Shown here: in pieces, positions 11,568 to 23,792 of the stretch | Position numbering within the stretch: position 1 is the first letter of the stretch | Layout: each line of letters opens with the position of its first letter | DNA from: Linnemannia elongata | Lineage: Eukaryota > Mortierellomycota > Mortierellomycetes > Mortierellales > Mortierellaceae | Assembly (NCBI GenBank): GCA_036320915.1 | Contig: JAXBDG010000001.1 | Span: 930,001-994,000, forward strand | DNA length: 64,000 bases | Direction: 5' to 3' | Translations under genes and position numbers: made by a program | Notes under the pieces: generated by a model | What the model was told of the DNA's origin: nothing | What the model saw: the letters and a program-made list of their open reading frames with translations, nothing else | Database searches by the model: none

Positions 11568-12489
11568 CTGTTTTCATCCATCCATCCTTCTACCCCTCCC
11601 GCCAACAGTTTAGAACGACAAAAAAAGACACAAGGACGGACCACCCGCACCCACCCCGCTCTCACTGTTCTTTTTATTCCACTTTTTTTAGTCCCTACAC
11701 CATAGGGGTCTATTTATCCTTTTTTCACTTCGGAGAGCGAGACGGAAGAGTGTGCAGTCTATATATGAGAGCAAAGAAAAGAAAGACTTAATTGCTCTCA
11801 ATGGTTGCATTGGCGCATTAGACAGGTTTTATTATTGTTTTTTGATTGTCCATTTGTCACCACCGACTCTTAGGGTCACCACCTTTGATAGAGTGAGAGA
11901 AATTGACTGGAGTAGTATGTTCCTTCATTCGCTCCCTCGCTCTCCCTCGTGCTTCAAACGTGGGTTATTATCAATCATACCTTTTGCTACTGTTGTTGTT
12001 ATTATTATTATTGTTGTTGTTGTTGTTATTATTCAACTTCCACTTTCCACCCCCATTACCTTTTTTTTTTTTTTTCTATTTCCTCCTTCCCTTCACCTGC
12101 ACTTCCGTTCCTCTTCTCCCCTCATCCTCCTTCCCTTCTTCCTCTCTCTCTTTCCGTCTTTTACACACACCCGCAACTCTCACTTTAACCCACTCTTTGT
12201 CTTCCCCTTTTGTCTCCGTTTACTCCACCTGTTTCTTTCTGTCTCTCTTTCTTTTGTCACTCTTCTCACTCTCTCTCTCTCTCTCTCTCTCCCTCTCCCT
12301 CTCCCTCTCTGCTTCCACGTACTGTTATCTCAATCTTCTCCCTCGCCTTTTTCTACCTTTTCTCTCTTGCTTCAACCCTGCCCTGCCTCACTCACTCACT
12401 CACCCTTCCTTGTTCTCTCTGTCCTCCCTTCTTCTTCTTCTTCTTCTTCTTCTCCTCCTCACTCCCCGTCTCGACCCCCGCCACGCTTA

Positions 12490-15400
12490 ATGCAGACCTC
12501 CTCCGACCATTGCCCCCCGAGTCCGTCGTCGTCCTCTTCCTCCTCCTCCATAACCATCATCGCCTCTCCCCCACCTACCTATTCCTCTACTTACCTTCCC
12601 TCCAAGCTAAAGTCGTTGTTCAAGTTCAACAACACCAGCGACCCATCCGTAAGTACTCTATTCCTCGTTGCTCTACTCCAGATTAGCTACGCACATACTC
12701 TCTTTTTTCTGCGCCTGCCCATGTACCCGACCCGTCTCGCTTACATATCGCAATATGAGAGTTAATAATAAGCAGCCAGCCATCAGGGCATTTTCTTTCT
12801 ATTTCTCTCTGAAATGAAATTACCGTTGACCTGTTCTTCGTCTTTGAACTGGGGTATCTGTGTGTCAAAAAAAAAAAAAAAAAAAGAGCTTCTTTCCATA
12901 CTCTTTTCTTCCTTCCCTCCTCTTTTCCCTGTCCTTCCCTTCTCTTCCCTCCCTTTCTTCTATTCCATTCATTCATCCTCCTGCTCTTCCGTCTCTCATC
13001 CTCTTCCACCTCCCATCATCATCATCATCTCTTCTTTCCTGTTCTTTCCTTTCATCATCATCATCATCCTTCATCTCTCTCTCTATATATACATCCGTTC
13101 TATTTTATTTTATTTTTCCTTTTTTTGTGTTCTCCTTTCCTTCTTTTTTTACCCTCTCCATTCATCATCTCCACACACGCACATACACTCCTCTCACACC
13201 ATTCCTTACACTCTCACCCTCACTTTCTCACTCCCACTCCACTTTACTCCACTCCACACTCCTCCTCGTCCTCCTCCTGACACAGCCCTTTCACTGCCTC
13301 GTCAGACCCAATTGCTGTCACCCCTCGTCCAATGTCCTTTGTAAATATCTCTCTCGTCCAACACTCCTCCTGATATTTACTACTACTTGGGCTGCGCTTA
13401 GTTTGCTTCTCCCTTCTCTTCTCTCAGCACTGACCAAAGTGTGAACCTGACCTATTTTTTTTTGTTCTCTTATGCTGATCACTCGATTCTAATTCCTCTT
13501 CCTCTTCTTCCTGCCCACCTTTTTTCGCCTCCCTACCATCCTCCCATCTATTACCATCTAACAGTTCCTTAGGCGAGTTGCCTCTACGCCCAATACAAAG
13601 GCAGCCCTTGACGACGCAATCAACAATTCTCAGAACAAAACATCCGACCCAAACGGCTCACCAGTACTCGCAAAGTCCAACAGCTCGATCCACTCTACCA
13701 TGACCACCTCTTCCATGACCACAACCGCCACCGGCACAACTGTCGGCAACGGCTCTTCACTCAATGGCGGTCTTCATCTCAACATCCCAAAGAGCCCCAA
13801 CGGATCAGCTCTTGACCTCAGGAGGGGGGCCTTCCGTCGAACCTACTCTTCCAACTCGATCAAGAAAAAGTCGATCGAGGTCACACCGAGCAGCTTTGTC
13901 AAAATCCGTTTGTTGGGCAAGGGCGACGTGGGAAAGGTCTATCTGGTCCGCCAAAAGGATACCGACCGGCTGTACGCAATGAAAGGTAAAGATAGCCAGA
14001 CAGACTATGAATATTTTGTTTTCGTTATCTCGGCTGTTGACATAAGGCTGTCAGTGCTATGGTGCCATTGCTTGGCTCAGTTGCTCCCGAGTCAACTTTG
14101 TTCTCAACTCCAAGCTGTGATGCTGAAGATGATGGTTGCTGTTATGAACACAGCTTAGGATATATATGAGAACTGCTCGGTTTTTATACCAGCTGTGCCG
14201 TTCTATGCTGACTCTTCTTTCCCCTTCGTGTTTCTGCCTTTTGCTATATGTCTATTAGTTCTTTCAAAGAAGGAGATGATCAAGCGCAACAAGATCAAGC
14301 GAGCTTTTGCAGAGCAGGAGATTCTCGCCACATCCAACCATCCATTTATTGTCACGTTATATCACTCTTTCCAGTCAGAGGACTATCTGTACCTTTGCAT
14401 GGAGTATTGCATGGGAGGCGAGTTCTTTCGAGGCAAGTCAAGCGCCAATTTTTTTGTGTTTGTTTTGTTTTTCGACTCTTTGGACAGCGGGCTGGGTGTG
14501 AGAGAGGGTTGCTTCCACGTACGTTAGTTGGAACTCGGACGAAATTGGCCTAACCAGAGTATCTCTTTTTCGGATGTTGTCCAATTGTAGCATTGCAAAC
14601 AAGACCAGGGAAATATCTTCAGGAGGAAGACGCCAAGTTCTATGCCGCTGAGGTTATTGCCGCATTGGAATACTTGCACTTGATGGGATTCATTTACCGT
14701 GATCTAAAGCCAGAGAGTACGTCTTGCACCCTTTCTTTTTCCATCAATGGCCCTTTCTTGCCACCGGATCGGATTATCCCATTCAATTGGCCGCACTGTA
14801 ATTGATTATGACTAACAGTAACTTGCTATTTTCTTTGTAGACATTCTGCTGCATCAGAGCGGTCATATCATGTTGACTGATTTCGATCTTTCAAAGCAAT
14901 CTTCGCCAGCAGGAGAGCCAACAGTGGTCAAGTCCGGATCGCCTTCGATGCCCCCAGCCATTGACACAAAGTCATGTATCGCAAACTTGAGGACAAACAG
15001 TTTTGTCGGCACAGAAGGTAAATGTTAATCTGGAAAGAGATGGAGAAATTGCTCAATGGTTCGCATTTTTATTTTGCATTTCTTTATTTATAAGCAACCA
15101 TGTGGACAGCGAATTAAGATCATCTCTTTTGCCATTTTTCATCAATTAGAATACATTGCGCCAGAGGTTATCAAAGGATGCGGACATACTTCAGCAGTGG
15201 ATTGGTGGACGCTCGGGATTCTGATGTATGAAATGTTGTTTGGAGTGACACCCTTCAAGGGTAAGGACAGGAATGCGACCTTCCAATCGATTTTGCATAC
15301 AGATGTGCAGTTCCCGGACCACCCAGGGGCTCAACCGATCTCGTCGCTCTGCAAATCGGTGATTCGCAAGCTGTTGATCAAGGACGACCAACTCCGGCTA

Positions 15401-15808
15401 GGCTCCAAGGCGGGCGCAAGCGATGTCAAATCGCACCCTTTCTTCAAGACGACCAACTGGGCCCTGCTGAGACATCTCCCTCCCCCCATCATACCCCAGC
15501 CCTCCTTTGGCGCGGACGCGATCAACTTTCGACAGATGCATGAGTCTGTCAGCTTGGATATCGAGGGTGAAGAGCTGGTTCATCAGCACCCCGGAGCCAA
15601 GAATCTTTTTGCCAACTTTAGCTCAGGTAATTTGAAGGAGATGCTATGCTGTTGATTTTGTGCACCATACTCTGAGATCCAGTTATTTTGTTGACATTTG
15701 GGATGAAAAAAATGGAAGTGAGAGCAGGGCATTAACATGATCACTACTTTATCTGCTTTTTTTTTGTCTTTAGTCACTCTGCATCACGACGGAGATGATG
15801 ACTTGTAA
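12490..15808 (+). CDS. AGC-family Ser/Thr kinase, FPK1/KIN82/NRC2 type
   Basis: Seven exons: 12490-12648, 13565-13985, 14259-14432, 14591-14716, 14841-15017, 15150-15626, 15774-15808; 522 residues. After a Ser-rich N-terminus, exon 2 opens with [10 protein letters not shown], a motif I associate with fungal NRC2/FPK1 kinases. Kinase domain about residues 164-450: glycine loop [13 protein letters not shown], catalytic Lys193 in YAMK, YRDLKPEN catalytic loop, DFDLSKQ in place of DFG, then a ~50-residue insert before the activation-loop [13 protein letters not shown]. The DFD plus insert pattern is characteristic of this subgroup (phototropin-like AGC kinases). The yeast members phosphorylate and activate P4-ATPase phospholipid flippases at the plasma membrane; that role here is inferred. 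Intron 1 is 916 nt and pyrimidine-rich. Intron 3 (14433-14590) begins with GC rather than GT. The ATG at 12490 is chosen because splicing from it restores FLRRVAS in frame. Confidence 0.88.
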
Positions 15809-16143
15809 ACTTGTACCACATACTTTCCACCATTTTTGCACAATTAAAAACAAAAAAAAAAGAAAAAAAAAAAAAAAAAATACATTGAAAACTTTTTCCA
15901 GAGAGAGCGACAACGACCATGACTACAAACGTAACATAGTGCGATGTTGGATCGAACCACAAATTCAAATGGTCTCCTACAAGGTACGCCCATAACGCCG
16001 AGGCGAGTGAGTGAGCCAGCGGCGGGCATGAATGAATGGATGGACGGATGCATATGCGTGTGAGCACCAAAATATGCGTCCACGGAGGTTAATATAAGTT
16101 GATTCATTAGATGGTGAGGTGCAAACAAGCAACCCAACAGATT
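15809..16143. other. Convergent intergenic region
   Basis: 335 bp between the kinase stop (+) and the dysbindin-like stop (-). Holds only an A-rich run near 15855-15880 and presumed 3' untranslated regions of both genes. Confidence 0.6.
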
Positions 16144-18763
16144 TTAAGGGTTTATTAGCGACGTCGTTGAGGAGTACTTTGCCAAGGCCGAGAACGCCGA
16201 GATGGTGGATCCTGTTGCCGCTTTGCCGTTCTTTCCTGCGGCTGCTGCAGCAACGGCGGCTCTTGCCCTTCGCGCCTTTTCGATCGGATCCAGATATTCA
16301 TCATCCTCGCTCGTCTCCTCGTCTTCCTCTTCTTCGCTCGCATCTTCTTCTTCCTCATCCGATGGGCTCTCTCCAACCTCGCTCTCACTCTCATCCTCCT
16401 CTTCTGCATCATCACCATCGTCCTCCTTTGAATCACTCTCGGTAGCAGGCCCTAAGAACCGATCCAGATCCTCCTTCTCTCTCAACTCCTCATCCTCATA
16501 ATCGTCCTGATACCCCAACAACGACGATGGGTTCGCAAGCACCGCTTTCGAGACCTCGTCATCCCCAAGTTTCAGACGCCTCAATGCCGCAGCTGTAGTC
16601 GCAGTCCTTGCCGCCAATGTCGTCGCCTGAGTGGTAGACCCCAAATCGCGTCTCGACGAAGCAGATTCCAGGTCCTGGTGAGTCGTACCCAAGGTCTCAA
16701 CTACCTCGACAGAATCAGGATCGTTCTCAACCTCGGCCAACTTCCACAGATCCTGCTGTCTCTCCTCCTGGATTCGTCGGAACTGCTCCATATCCGTTTC
16801 GAATTGGTTTTGGTAAAGTCGCAACTTTCTCGCAGCCTCTTCCTTCTGGAATTGCTTACTCCTCGTCGACAACAACTCTGCCTTATCCCACAATTCCTTC
16901 CTAAAATTCCATGCAGGAAAGAAAGAAAGAATGAAAAAAACGCAATGTTAGCAGGGGCGGTTTGGGGAAGACGTAGACGGTGTCTGAGAAATGTGAAGGA
17001 AGAAGATGAACTTCGGTGCTACTTCATCGTGTCCTTTTTTACCTTTTGAACTCCATGTATCTGTCAAGTTCATTGACTTGAGACTTCTTCCAGTCAGCCA
17101 AGGTCATGACTTCCGCATCCTCCTCTAGCTTCTCGATCGCACTCTCTAGTCCAACCAGCTTTTGTTGGATGCTCTCTAATAAAAACCGTCAAATAAGAAC
17201 AACGGTTAGCTCGAAGCTGCTATTCGTCATAAACTACGTGAGGGAAAAAAAAATGTTGCTTATGAAGATAGAAAGAGGTAGCGTACCGGTCACGGACATG
17301 ATCTCGCCGAGACTTTGATCCAATTGCTTAATATCCTTGGCTTCTTCGACCAATTGCTCCGAGGCTGTGGCATGACAATGGCATAGCTCTAGTACCTTCT
17401 GCAGAATTTCATCCGCATCCTAATTATACAACAACGTCAAGCGTAGAGAGAATATGAGTAAAACTATACAGCGAATGAAAAGTTGAACAGGTAAACGTTT
17501 TTTTTCTTGATGCCACGTATTGAAACTTACATCGGCTCGCTCAGAGTTTCTGGTGGTATGGTTGTGGATCTCTGTCCAAGAGTCCTGGTATCTAATATCA
17601 ACCACAGTTATACCCCCATACAAATTCTAATCAGCAAAACTCTTCCTCAGACCCTCGTAATACACATTCTCTTCAACCAAATGAATGCCAATGCGACCTT
17701 GGTTACCTTTGAGCCATCTGTTCAACTTCTGGCATTCGCTTCGCACGCTCCAAAGCAACATCTTGCTGTGCCCGAATCTTGGCCAACAACGCTGCGGTCT
17801 CCTTAGAAGCCTCCTCCGTCTTGACCCCCGTCTTCAATCCACTCTCTGTCCTCCTTGCCAATACCGGCCTAAACATTCCTCCTGGTCCTGTTGTCGTCGA
17901 CCGGCGTATCGAATCCGCATCACTCTCCATTCCACCTCTCACATCGCCATCAGCAACAGCACCAGAAGAAGAATCATCCTGCCCATTCCAACTCCAAATG
18001 CGACTCCTACTCGCTTGCCCTCCATCCCTTCCACTCAAATAAGGTCCCGTCCCACCTCCAGAAGCACCGCTCATATGCCCCGTCAACCCAAGTCCACCAG
18101 CCAACTGCCCCAACCCCAACCCACTCCCTAAACTCTTGATCGACTCTGTCACAGATTCAGCAATCGACCCTTGCCGATGCACAGATGTCGCTCTCCCTGC
18201 ACCTATACTACTCCCCGGCGGTGTAGACGTCGACATTGCTCCACCACTCTGTCGCTTGTTAGTTAAAGAGGGTGGGAGGAACGAAGACCACGACCCAGAC
18301 CCAGACCCAGACCCAGACCTGTCCCGCGTGGTGAAAGTACCAGTAGTACTCGTGCTGCTGATAGTACTCGACCGATTAGATCCTCGCCCCTGTCCAGTTC
18401 CTGAGCCATTAAAATCTGGTTCACCTTCTGGACTCATGGTTCGTATGGAGTCCTGCTGTTGGCCCTGCTGTTGGTGGTGATGGTGATGGTGGTGTTGTGA
18501 ATCGATGGGGTTGTTCGCCAAGACTGTCCGCAGACTTTCGACGCCGGACTTCATTGCCTGCAGTCTAAATGGGGTATCAAAAGTACAAAAAGAAAAAATG
18601 TGTCAATTGACTAGGGAATATCCACAACGATATCTTACGGCAAAGCATGGCCAAGGTTGCAGATAGGTATGAGTAAACAAAAGGAAAATAGAAGCATCAA
18701 TGAAAAACGCACAATGAGCTTTACCCTTGCTGGCTCCTTGCGCGGAGTTCATCCTGTCCAAGA
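16144..18763 (-). CDS. Dysbindin-like coiled-coil protein, putative BLOC-1 subunit (5' end unresolved)
   Basis: Exons supported by frame: 18763-18725, 18564-17707, 17591-17531, 17419-17287, 17175-17043, 16900-16144; about 659 residues. The first ATG was not found. The exon at 18763 needs two bases from an upstream exon in 18770-19250, whereas an internal ATG at 18554 would make a shorter protein. Exon 2 is low complexity (His run, Gly-Ser repeats). Exons 3-6 form a long coiled coil containing SIQQKLVGLESAIEKLEED and YQNQFETDMEQFRRI, which resembles the dysbindin core (the DMEQ block and following segment), and then an acidic Asp/Glu tail near DLDRFLGPATESDS, reminiscent of the animal dysbindin C-terminus. 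Dysbindin is part of BLOC-1, which sorts cargo from endosomes. The assignment is by motif memory only; an unrelated coiled-coil protein is possible. Confidence 0.6.
18290..18319 (-). repeat. Hexanucleotide CCAGAC array in coding exon
   Basis: About five tandem CCAGAC units on the + strand, encoding a Gly-Ser repeat in exon 2 of the dysbindin-like gene. Confidence 0.8.
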
Positions 18764-19257
18764 CTGCAAAACATCAATCGAAAGGTAGGTGAGATAAAAA
18801 AATAAAATAAAAAAAATCAGCTCAAGTCGACTTGCAAGTCTTGGCATGAAACGCACTACTTGAAAAGAAAGGCACGCCTGTTTCAACAACGACATTGCTT
18901 CAGAGTGTTGACAACAGAGAAGCTCATTACAAAGTATTCCGAAGAGAGTCTGGCGTGTTGAAGATGTTTTTGAACATGCTGGGCGGTGCATGTAAGTATT
19001 GAAAGAATTAAGTTGTGAATGAGAAACGTGAAGAAAAGGGCTACTGATGAGCACGCGGGCTTGGACAAAAAGTACTGCACTGAAACAAAGCCACATCAAC
19101 CTCCTATCTTTCATTTCTACATGGGCCAGGCAATCCCGTTTTCATTTTTTACAATTTTTTTTTATTATGTTGTTTCTTTGTTCAATGAAATGTTGTGGTA
19201 TTGGTGGGTGAGAGCTGTGCAAGTATCTAAAAGAAAAGTATGAAGGAGAAAGACTGT
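18764..19257. other. Region between dysbindin-like exon and PacC stop
   Basis: 494 bp that should hold the missing first exon, intron and promoter of the dysbindin-like gene and the 3' untranslated region of the PacC gene. A candidate ATG lies near 18893 (- strand, MSLLKQACLSFQ), but no donor gives the required phase, so I did not use it. Confidence 0.4.
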
Positions 19258-22200
19258 TTATGCATATATATATGGGTGACCAGAAGCCGCTGCTTTTTCT
19301 GCTGCCGTCTTGGCATTGTCCTCCTCAATAAACCGTCTCTCCTCCTCAGAAAGCTCAAACGGCTCGTCGTCACCATGCTCTGGCACTTGCAAGTTCGACG
19401 TAGGATAGAGCACAGCTGAATCTACTGCAGAGTGACCGTTGCTCGAGCTGTGGTCGTTACTGCTGCTGCTGTTCAGGCTCGAACGAAGCTGGCTATAATC
19501 GGGGTCGGACAATGTCTGGTCCTGATGCAGAGGTGAAGGCTGGTGGGGCGTGCGGCGAGGAAGATAAGATGAAACTGTGCGGATCTGGCCTTGGTTCTGC
19601 ACATGTGCGCCTCCGGGTCTTGAATAACCATTAGCTGCGGGTGCCGATGCGGGAGCACGGCGTGCAGCTCCTGCCTGTTGCTTGTGCTGCTGTGCTGTCC
19701 ATTCGGCAACCTTCTGGCGGTGGTCAGCCATAAGGGCATCAATGCTCTTCAACAATCCAAGAACGACCTCGGCGTGCTGCTTGCGGACGGGATCCTCCGA
19801 GCACAGAGCGCGTGCCTTAGCAGCCCTAATCTGTCGGTCCATGTCACCTTCCGTCACTGGCTTAGTCGTTGGGGGGTGGAAGATAATCTTGCCTTGTGGC
19901 TCCTCCAAATGAGTCTGTGCCAATTGACGAGTCATCGCGTCCAATGGATCCAAAGGCTCCGATGCCGCAGCTGCAGCCGCGGCCGCAGCAGCCTGTCTAG
20001 CCTTGGCCTTTTGAATCAAACCTCCAAACTTGCTCGACGAGGTGGGTGTTACCGAAGATTGGGCCGAGTCGCTCTCCTCTGCCTGTGCTGTAGGTTCCTG
20101 GTCCTGGGCTTGGACCTGTTCATCGTCAACATCTTCAGTCTCAATCTCTGGCAAGGGTGCGGTTGGAACAGCCGGCGCATTGAGCAACACCAGTTCGGGA
20201 TCCATGCCCTCGTAAGCTGAGCGTGGTGTCTTCTTCTTCTCCGCTTGCGGCTTGACCATCATCATCATACCGCCCGCTTCCGCAGCGAGCCTCTCCTGCT
20301 TAGCCTTGGTCTGAGTGCTCATATCAGCATAGGTGCGCTCGACCTTGACAACAACTGTGGGCACATAGGTCTCCTCGCTCTCGGTCTTGATGGTAGGAGA
20401 GATGTTGTTGCCTCTAGGAGAGATGTTGCTGTTCCTGACATTGTTCATGGTGTGGGTGTGGGGCTGGTAGGGGTTGGTGGCCTGCTGGACGCTGTTCTGG
20501 AATGGCATGGCTTTAACAACTCCAGGTCTTGAGACTTGTCCTGACGCCGGGATCTCCCAAGGCAACCCTGCGGTTCCATATGGCACGGAAGGAACCGTAG
20601 CACCAACGACGAATGGGTCTTCAGGGAGAAGGTTGCTGTAAATCGACTCCCCAGTAGAAGCAACAGTTGTGCTGGGATATCCGACGCCGTTGAGGTTGCC
20701 GCCGTTGTTATAATTCAAGTTGCTGTTGCTATTGGCGAGTCCAGGGTTGTAGTTGGGGACGACTCCTGCAAAGTTGGCATCCAAAGCAATCGGGTTCTGC
20801 TTTTGCTCAGGGAACAAGGTCTCGAAAGTCTGAGGCTGGAAGACCTCTCCACTGACATCCTCGAACAATGTCGAGCAGAACTGGTTGAATTGGTTGAATT
20901 GGCTCCAGTCGTTCACATCAGGCAGGGAGGTGAGCAGGCGGTCTGGGGTCAAGGGGTTAACTTCCAAGATAGCCGAAAGCGCATTCAAACGTCCCATCAT
21001 ATCTAAAAGCAACAACAAGAAGACAAACAAGGTCAGCTCTGGTCACACATACAACAAAAAAACATGTCATACCACAACCGCCCAAACTTGTGTCGTGTTC
21101 GAATAACGCAGAAAACGCTAAAGTAGAGTTCGACAGAGAGGGCGAAATGAGCGGCGTCTTTTTCTTAAAAATCACAATGCGCTTTATCTTTGGATTTTTA
21201 CCTTCATTGTAGGAAGGATCCAGACGCTTCTTCTTTGCCTCCAGGGCAAAGGACCCGAGGGTGTCGGTCAGAATCTCATCAAAACCATCGCGCGAGCGCT
21301 TGGCGCTGACAGGCGAAATCATGTTTTCATAGCCATGGTTGGGGAAGGCGCCATAGTATGCTCCAGAAACGTCGACGGTAGGTCTTGCAAACTGTTGGTT
21401 GCTGTTATCGACTAAATCGGTCGTGCTGAAGAGATCGGAGTGAGGTGGGAAAGGTGAAGCTTTGTAAGAAAAACAACACAAGGGGGGAAAAAAGGTTAGA
21501 CAGAGGAAAATAGTAAGGAGAAAGAAAAAAGAAAAAACTGCGCACAACCTGTGCATGAGCAAGAAGGCGGATGAAAGTGGTTCAAGCATCGAAAATATCG
21601 GTTGCTTATGTTTTAGTCACTTACAGTGGCCACCAGGATTGGTCCAGGGCTCGTTCGAATCGGCCATACTGGCGGGCGAGAGAGGCATAGAGTAGGGCGA
21701 TTGGGCGGAGAGGGTTGAGGATGCGATTGAGGGTGATCGATCGAGATAGGAGGGAGGAGTGAGAGGCTGGTAGTTTTGGTCGTTGTTTGGCTGGAGGTGT
21801 GCAGGCATACCCAGCGAGGGGACAACGCCGTCTCCGTCCTGGTGGGTCTTTTCATGTTTCTTGAGATCTTGGGGTCGCTTAAAGCCCTTCCTGCAAATCT
21901 ATTTTTCCCATTAGCAAGAAAAAAAAATGCCAAGAGAAACAAAATAAATAGAGAGAGTAGGAGTCAGCGTCAGTGTATCAGGAGGGCTGTGGTCCGACCG
22001 ATATAAATCGACTAGACGGAAGAGAGCGTCGTCTTGGCAAAACCGGGCATCCGGGCTGGTTGCCAAGAACGAGCACGTAACAGAAACAATACATGTGGAA
22101 TAAAAAAAACTCAATTGCATCTTAACAACAACAATCCAACAGTGCCCAATTGCATATATAAAATAAAAGGGTTGCAGGGGGCGTATGTATGTAGACAGAT

Positions 22201-22496
22201 AACACAAGGAAGCAAAAAGAATGAAAAATGGCGCTTACGTCGCAGTGGTAGGGCTTGGAGGCAACATGGACTCGCAAGTGGGAGGTGATATGGTCTCGCT
22301 TGGCAAACGTGGGCACAGAGCACTTGTCCCAGCGACAGGTCAAGCACAGGTTATGGTGAGCCTTGCGGCCGACATGGTCGTCCCTCAAGTGCTCGTAGAG
22401 CATCTCAGCATCGTCAAAGTTCTTAAGACATGAGTCCCATTGACAGATGTAGTCGTCCGAGAAGATGAAAGACTGAGGGGAAGGGACGCTGTCCAT
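19258..22496 (-). CDS. pacC: PacC/Rim101 pH-responsive C2H2 zinc-finger transcription factor
   Basis: Four exons: 22496-22239, 21898-21625, 21459-21202, 21002-19258; 844 residues. Three zinc fingers lie at the very N-terminus: finger 1 Cys18/Cys23 with His36/His41, finger 2 Cys54/Cys59 with His73/His77, finger 3 Cys85/Cys88 with His101/His105. Finger 3 is interrupted by intron 1 immediately after Cys85-Asp86. The spacing, the Trp residues in CQWDSC and CRWDKC, and the following [15 protein letters not shown] are diagnostic of PacC/Rim101. The rest is Ser/Pro/Asn/Ala-rich with a conserved-looking helical stretch (GKIIFHPP to [10 protein letters not shown]). In ascomycetes PacC is activated by proteolysis at alkaline pH through the Pal/Rim-ESCRT pathway and binds GCCARG. 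Whether a processing box exists in this early-diverging form cannot be told by eye. Confidence 0.92.
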
Positions 22497-23649
22497 TGGG
22501 GTGAGAACAAATAAAGGTGGAAAAGGTGTTTTGGAGGGAAGTCGTTTGCAGGTTATTTATATCGTTGGACTGAGTGTTGCTGCTGTTGTTGTATTTGGCA
22601 GGTTCTTGTTGATGTTGTGTATGTATACAAAAGGAGAAGTGATGTCGAAGGTAGGGGTGGTGGCGCTTGTTCGTTGTAGCGAAGGAGGGGGAAAAAGATG
22701 TTTCGACAAAAGACAACAGAAGAGATAAAGTGAGAAGAAAAACAGGTGACGAATGAAAAAGTATTTAAAAATCGAAAAGTAAGAGGAGGAGAGGGAGGGA
22801 AAGAAGAGAAAAGGCCACCCTCTTATGGAAGTCGGACATTTAGGTTTCCATTCTTTTTGCAGATGTGGGTCTCTCTATCTGTATGCAATGTAGGACTGTT
22901 AGTAAGTTGGCTGGTGGAGGAGGATGTCTTGGCTCAAGGAAACGCCAAGCCAATTTACTCACACTCTCACACTCTCACTCACTTCACCCACGCCCTCAAT
23001 TCATATCACGCATTCTTGCACTCATCCGTCACGGATTGTGTTCCGATAATAAAATAAAAACAAAAACGAACGCCCAGACATCCCTCATCATCATCATCAT
23101 TCAAGTCTCCCCCTTCTACCGTTCCTACTCTTCCTCCTCGGCGTCCGCCCAGCCTGTTTGCCTCATTGCTTCTGCTGCTGCTGCCTGTTGGCACCCTCTC
23201 TTTAGCTTTCGCACAACTTATTCCCGCCATCGATTCGGGCCCAAACAACGGAACCCTCCCATCACCATTGTCCAACCCCCTCCTCTTCGTCGTCTTGAGC
23301 TCCCAACCTGTTCAACAAAGCCTTTTCCTACTCATGCGTTCCACCATCGCACAGCACATCGGGCTGTTGACTGCGGTCCATTTTGCTGTGCAAGGGCGGG
23401 AAAAGAGACTTTCTACCTGCTCGCACGCCCTCACGCCGCTTTTTTTCACATCCCTCTCTCTTTTCTCACCTGTGGCTAAGCGCCCAACTCGCTCCGCCTC
23501 TTCTTCTACTTCCATATTTATTTTTTGCTTTCCTCATCGAGTACTTTCCTTACAGCTAATTATCATGTCTTTCTCTCTCCTGAGCATGTATCATTGCAAC
23601 AAATATTTTTTAATTGCTCTTTTGGTGAAATGGACAACAGCCCTCACTT

Positions 23650-23651
<2 letters not shown>

Positions 23652-23691
<40 letters not shown>
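23652..23691. repeat. (CT)20 microsatellite
   Basis: Twenty uninterrupted CT dinucleotides, 1.2 kb upstream of the PacC ATG. Confidence 0.9.
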
Positions 23692-23694
<3 letters not shown>

Positions 23695-23792
23695 CATTAC
23701 CTCGCTCCGATACTCACTCGTTCCTCCCTGCGGTCAATTCAGCCCTCCAATGCCGTTTCGTTTTTTTTCCTCCTAAAGTCTTGGCTTTGTCA

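Larger units (their letters stand above)
10724..12489. other. Gene-free stretch: ACAD8 downstream region and kinase promoter/leader
   Basis: No supported gene. Contains (GT)n at 10952-10980, T24 at 11342-11365, a T-rich run ending at 11464, a (TTG)n array at 11541-11567 and a CT run near 12271-12292. From about 11900 to the kinase ATG the + strand is almost entirely pyrimidine, typical of the leaders of other genes in this window. Long open frames through it are low-complexity Ser/Leu/Phe/Pro translations and are not accepted as coding. Confidence 0.6.

Noticed and set aside
11752..12489. Long + strand open frame running into the kinase start
   Set aside because: Translation is Leu/Ser/Pro/Phe low complexity from a pyrimidine-rich leader. 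The conserved kinase N-terminus begins only at the ATG at 12490.
12860..13444. Two overlapping 170-190-codon frames
   Set aside because: They lie inside kinase intron 1 and are translations of a homopyrimidine tract.
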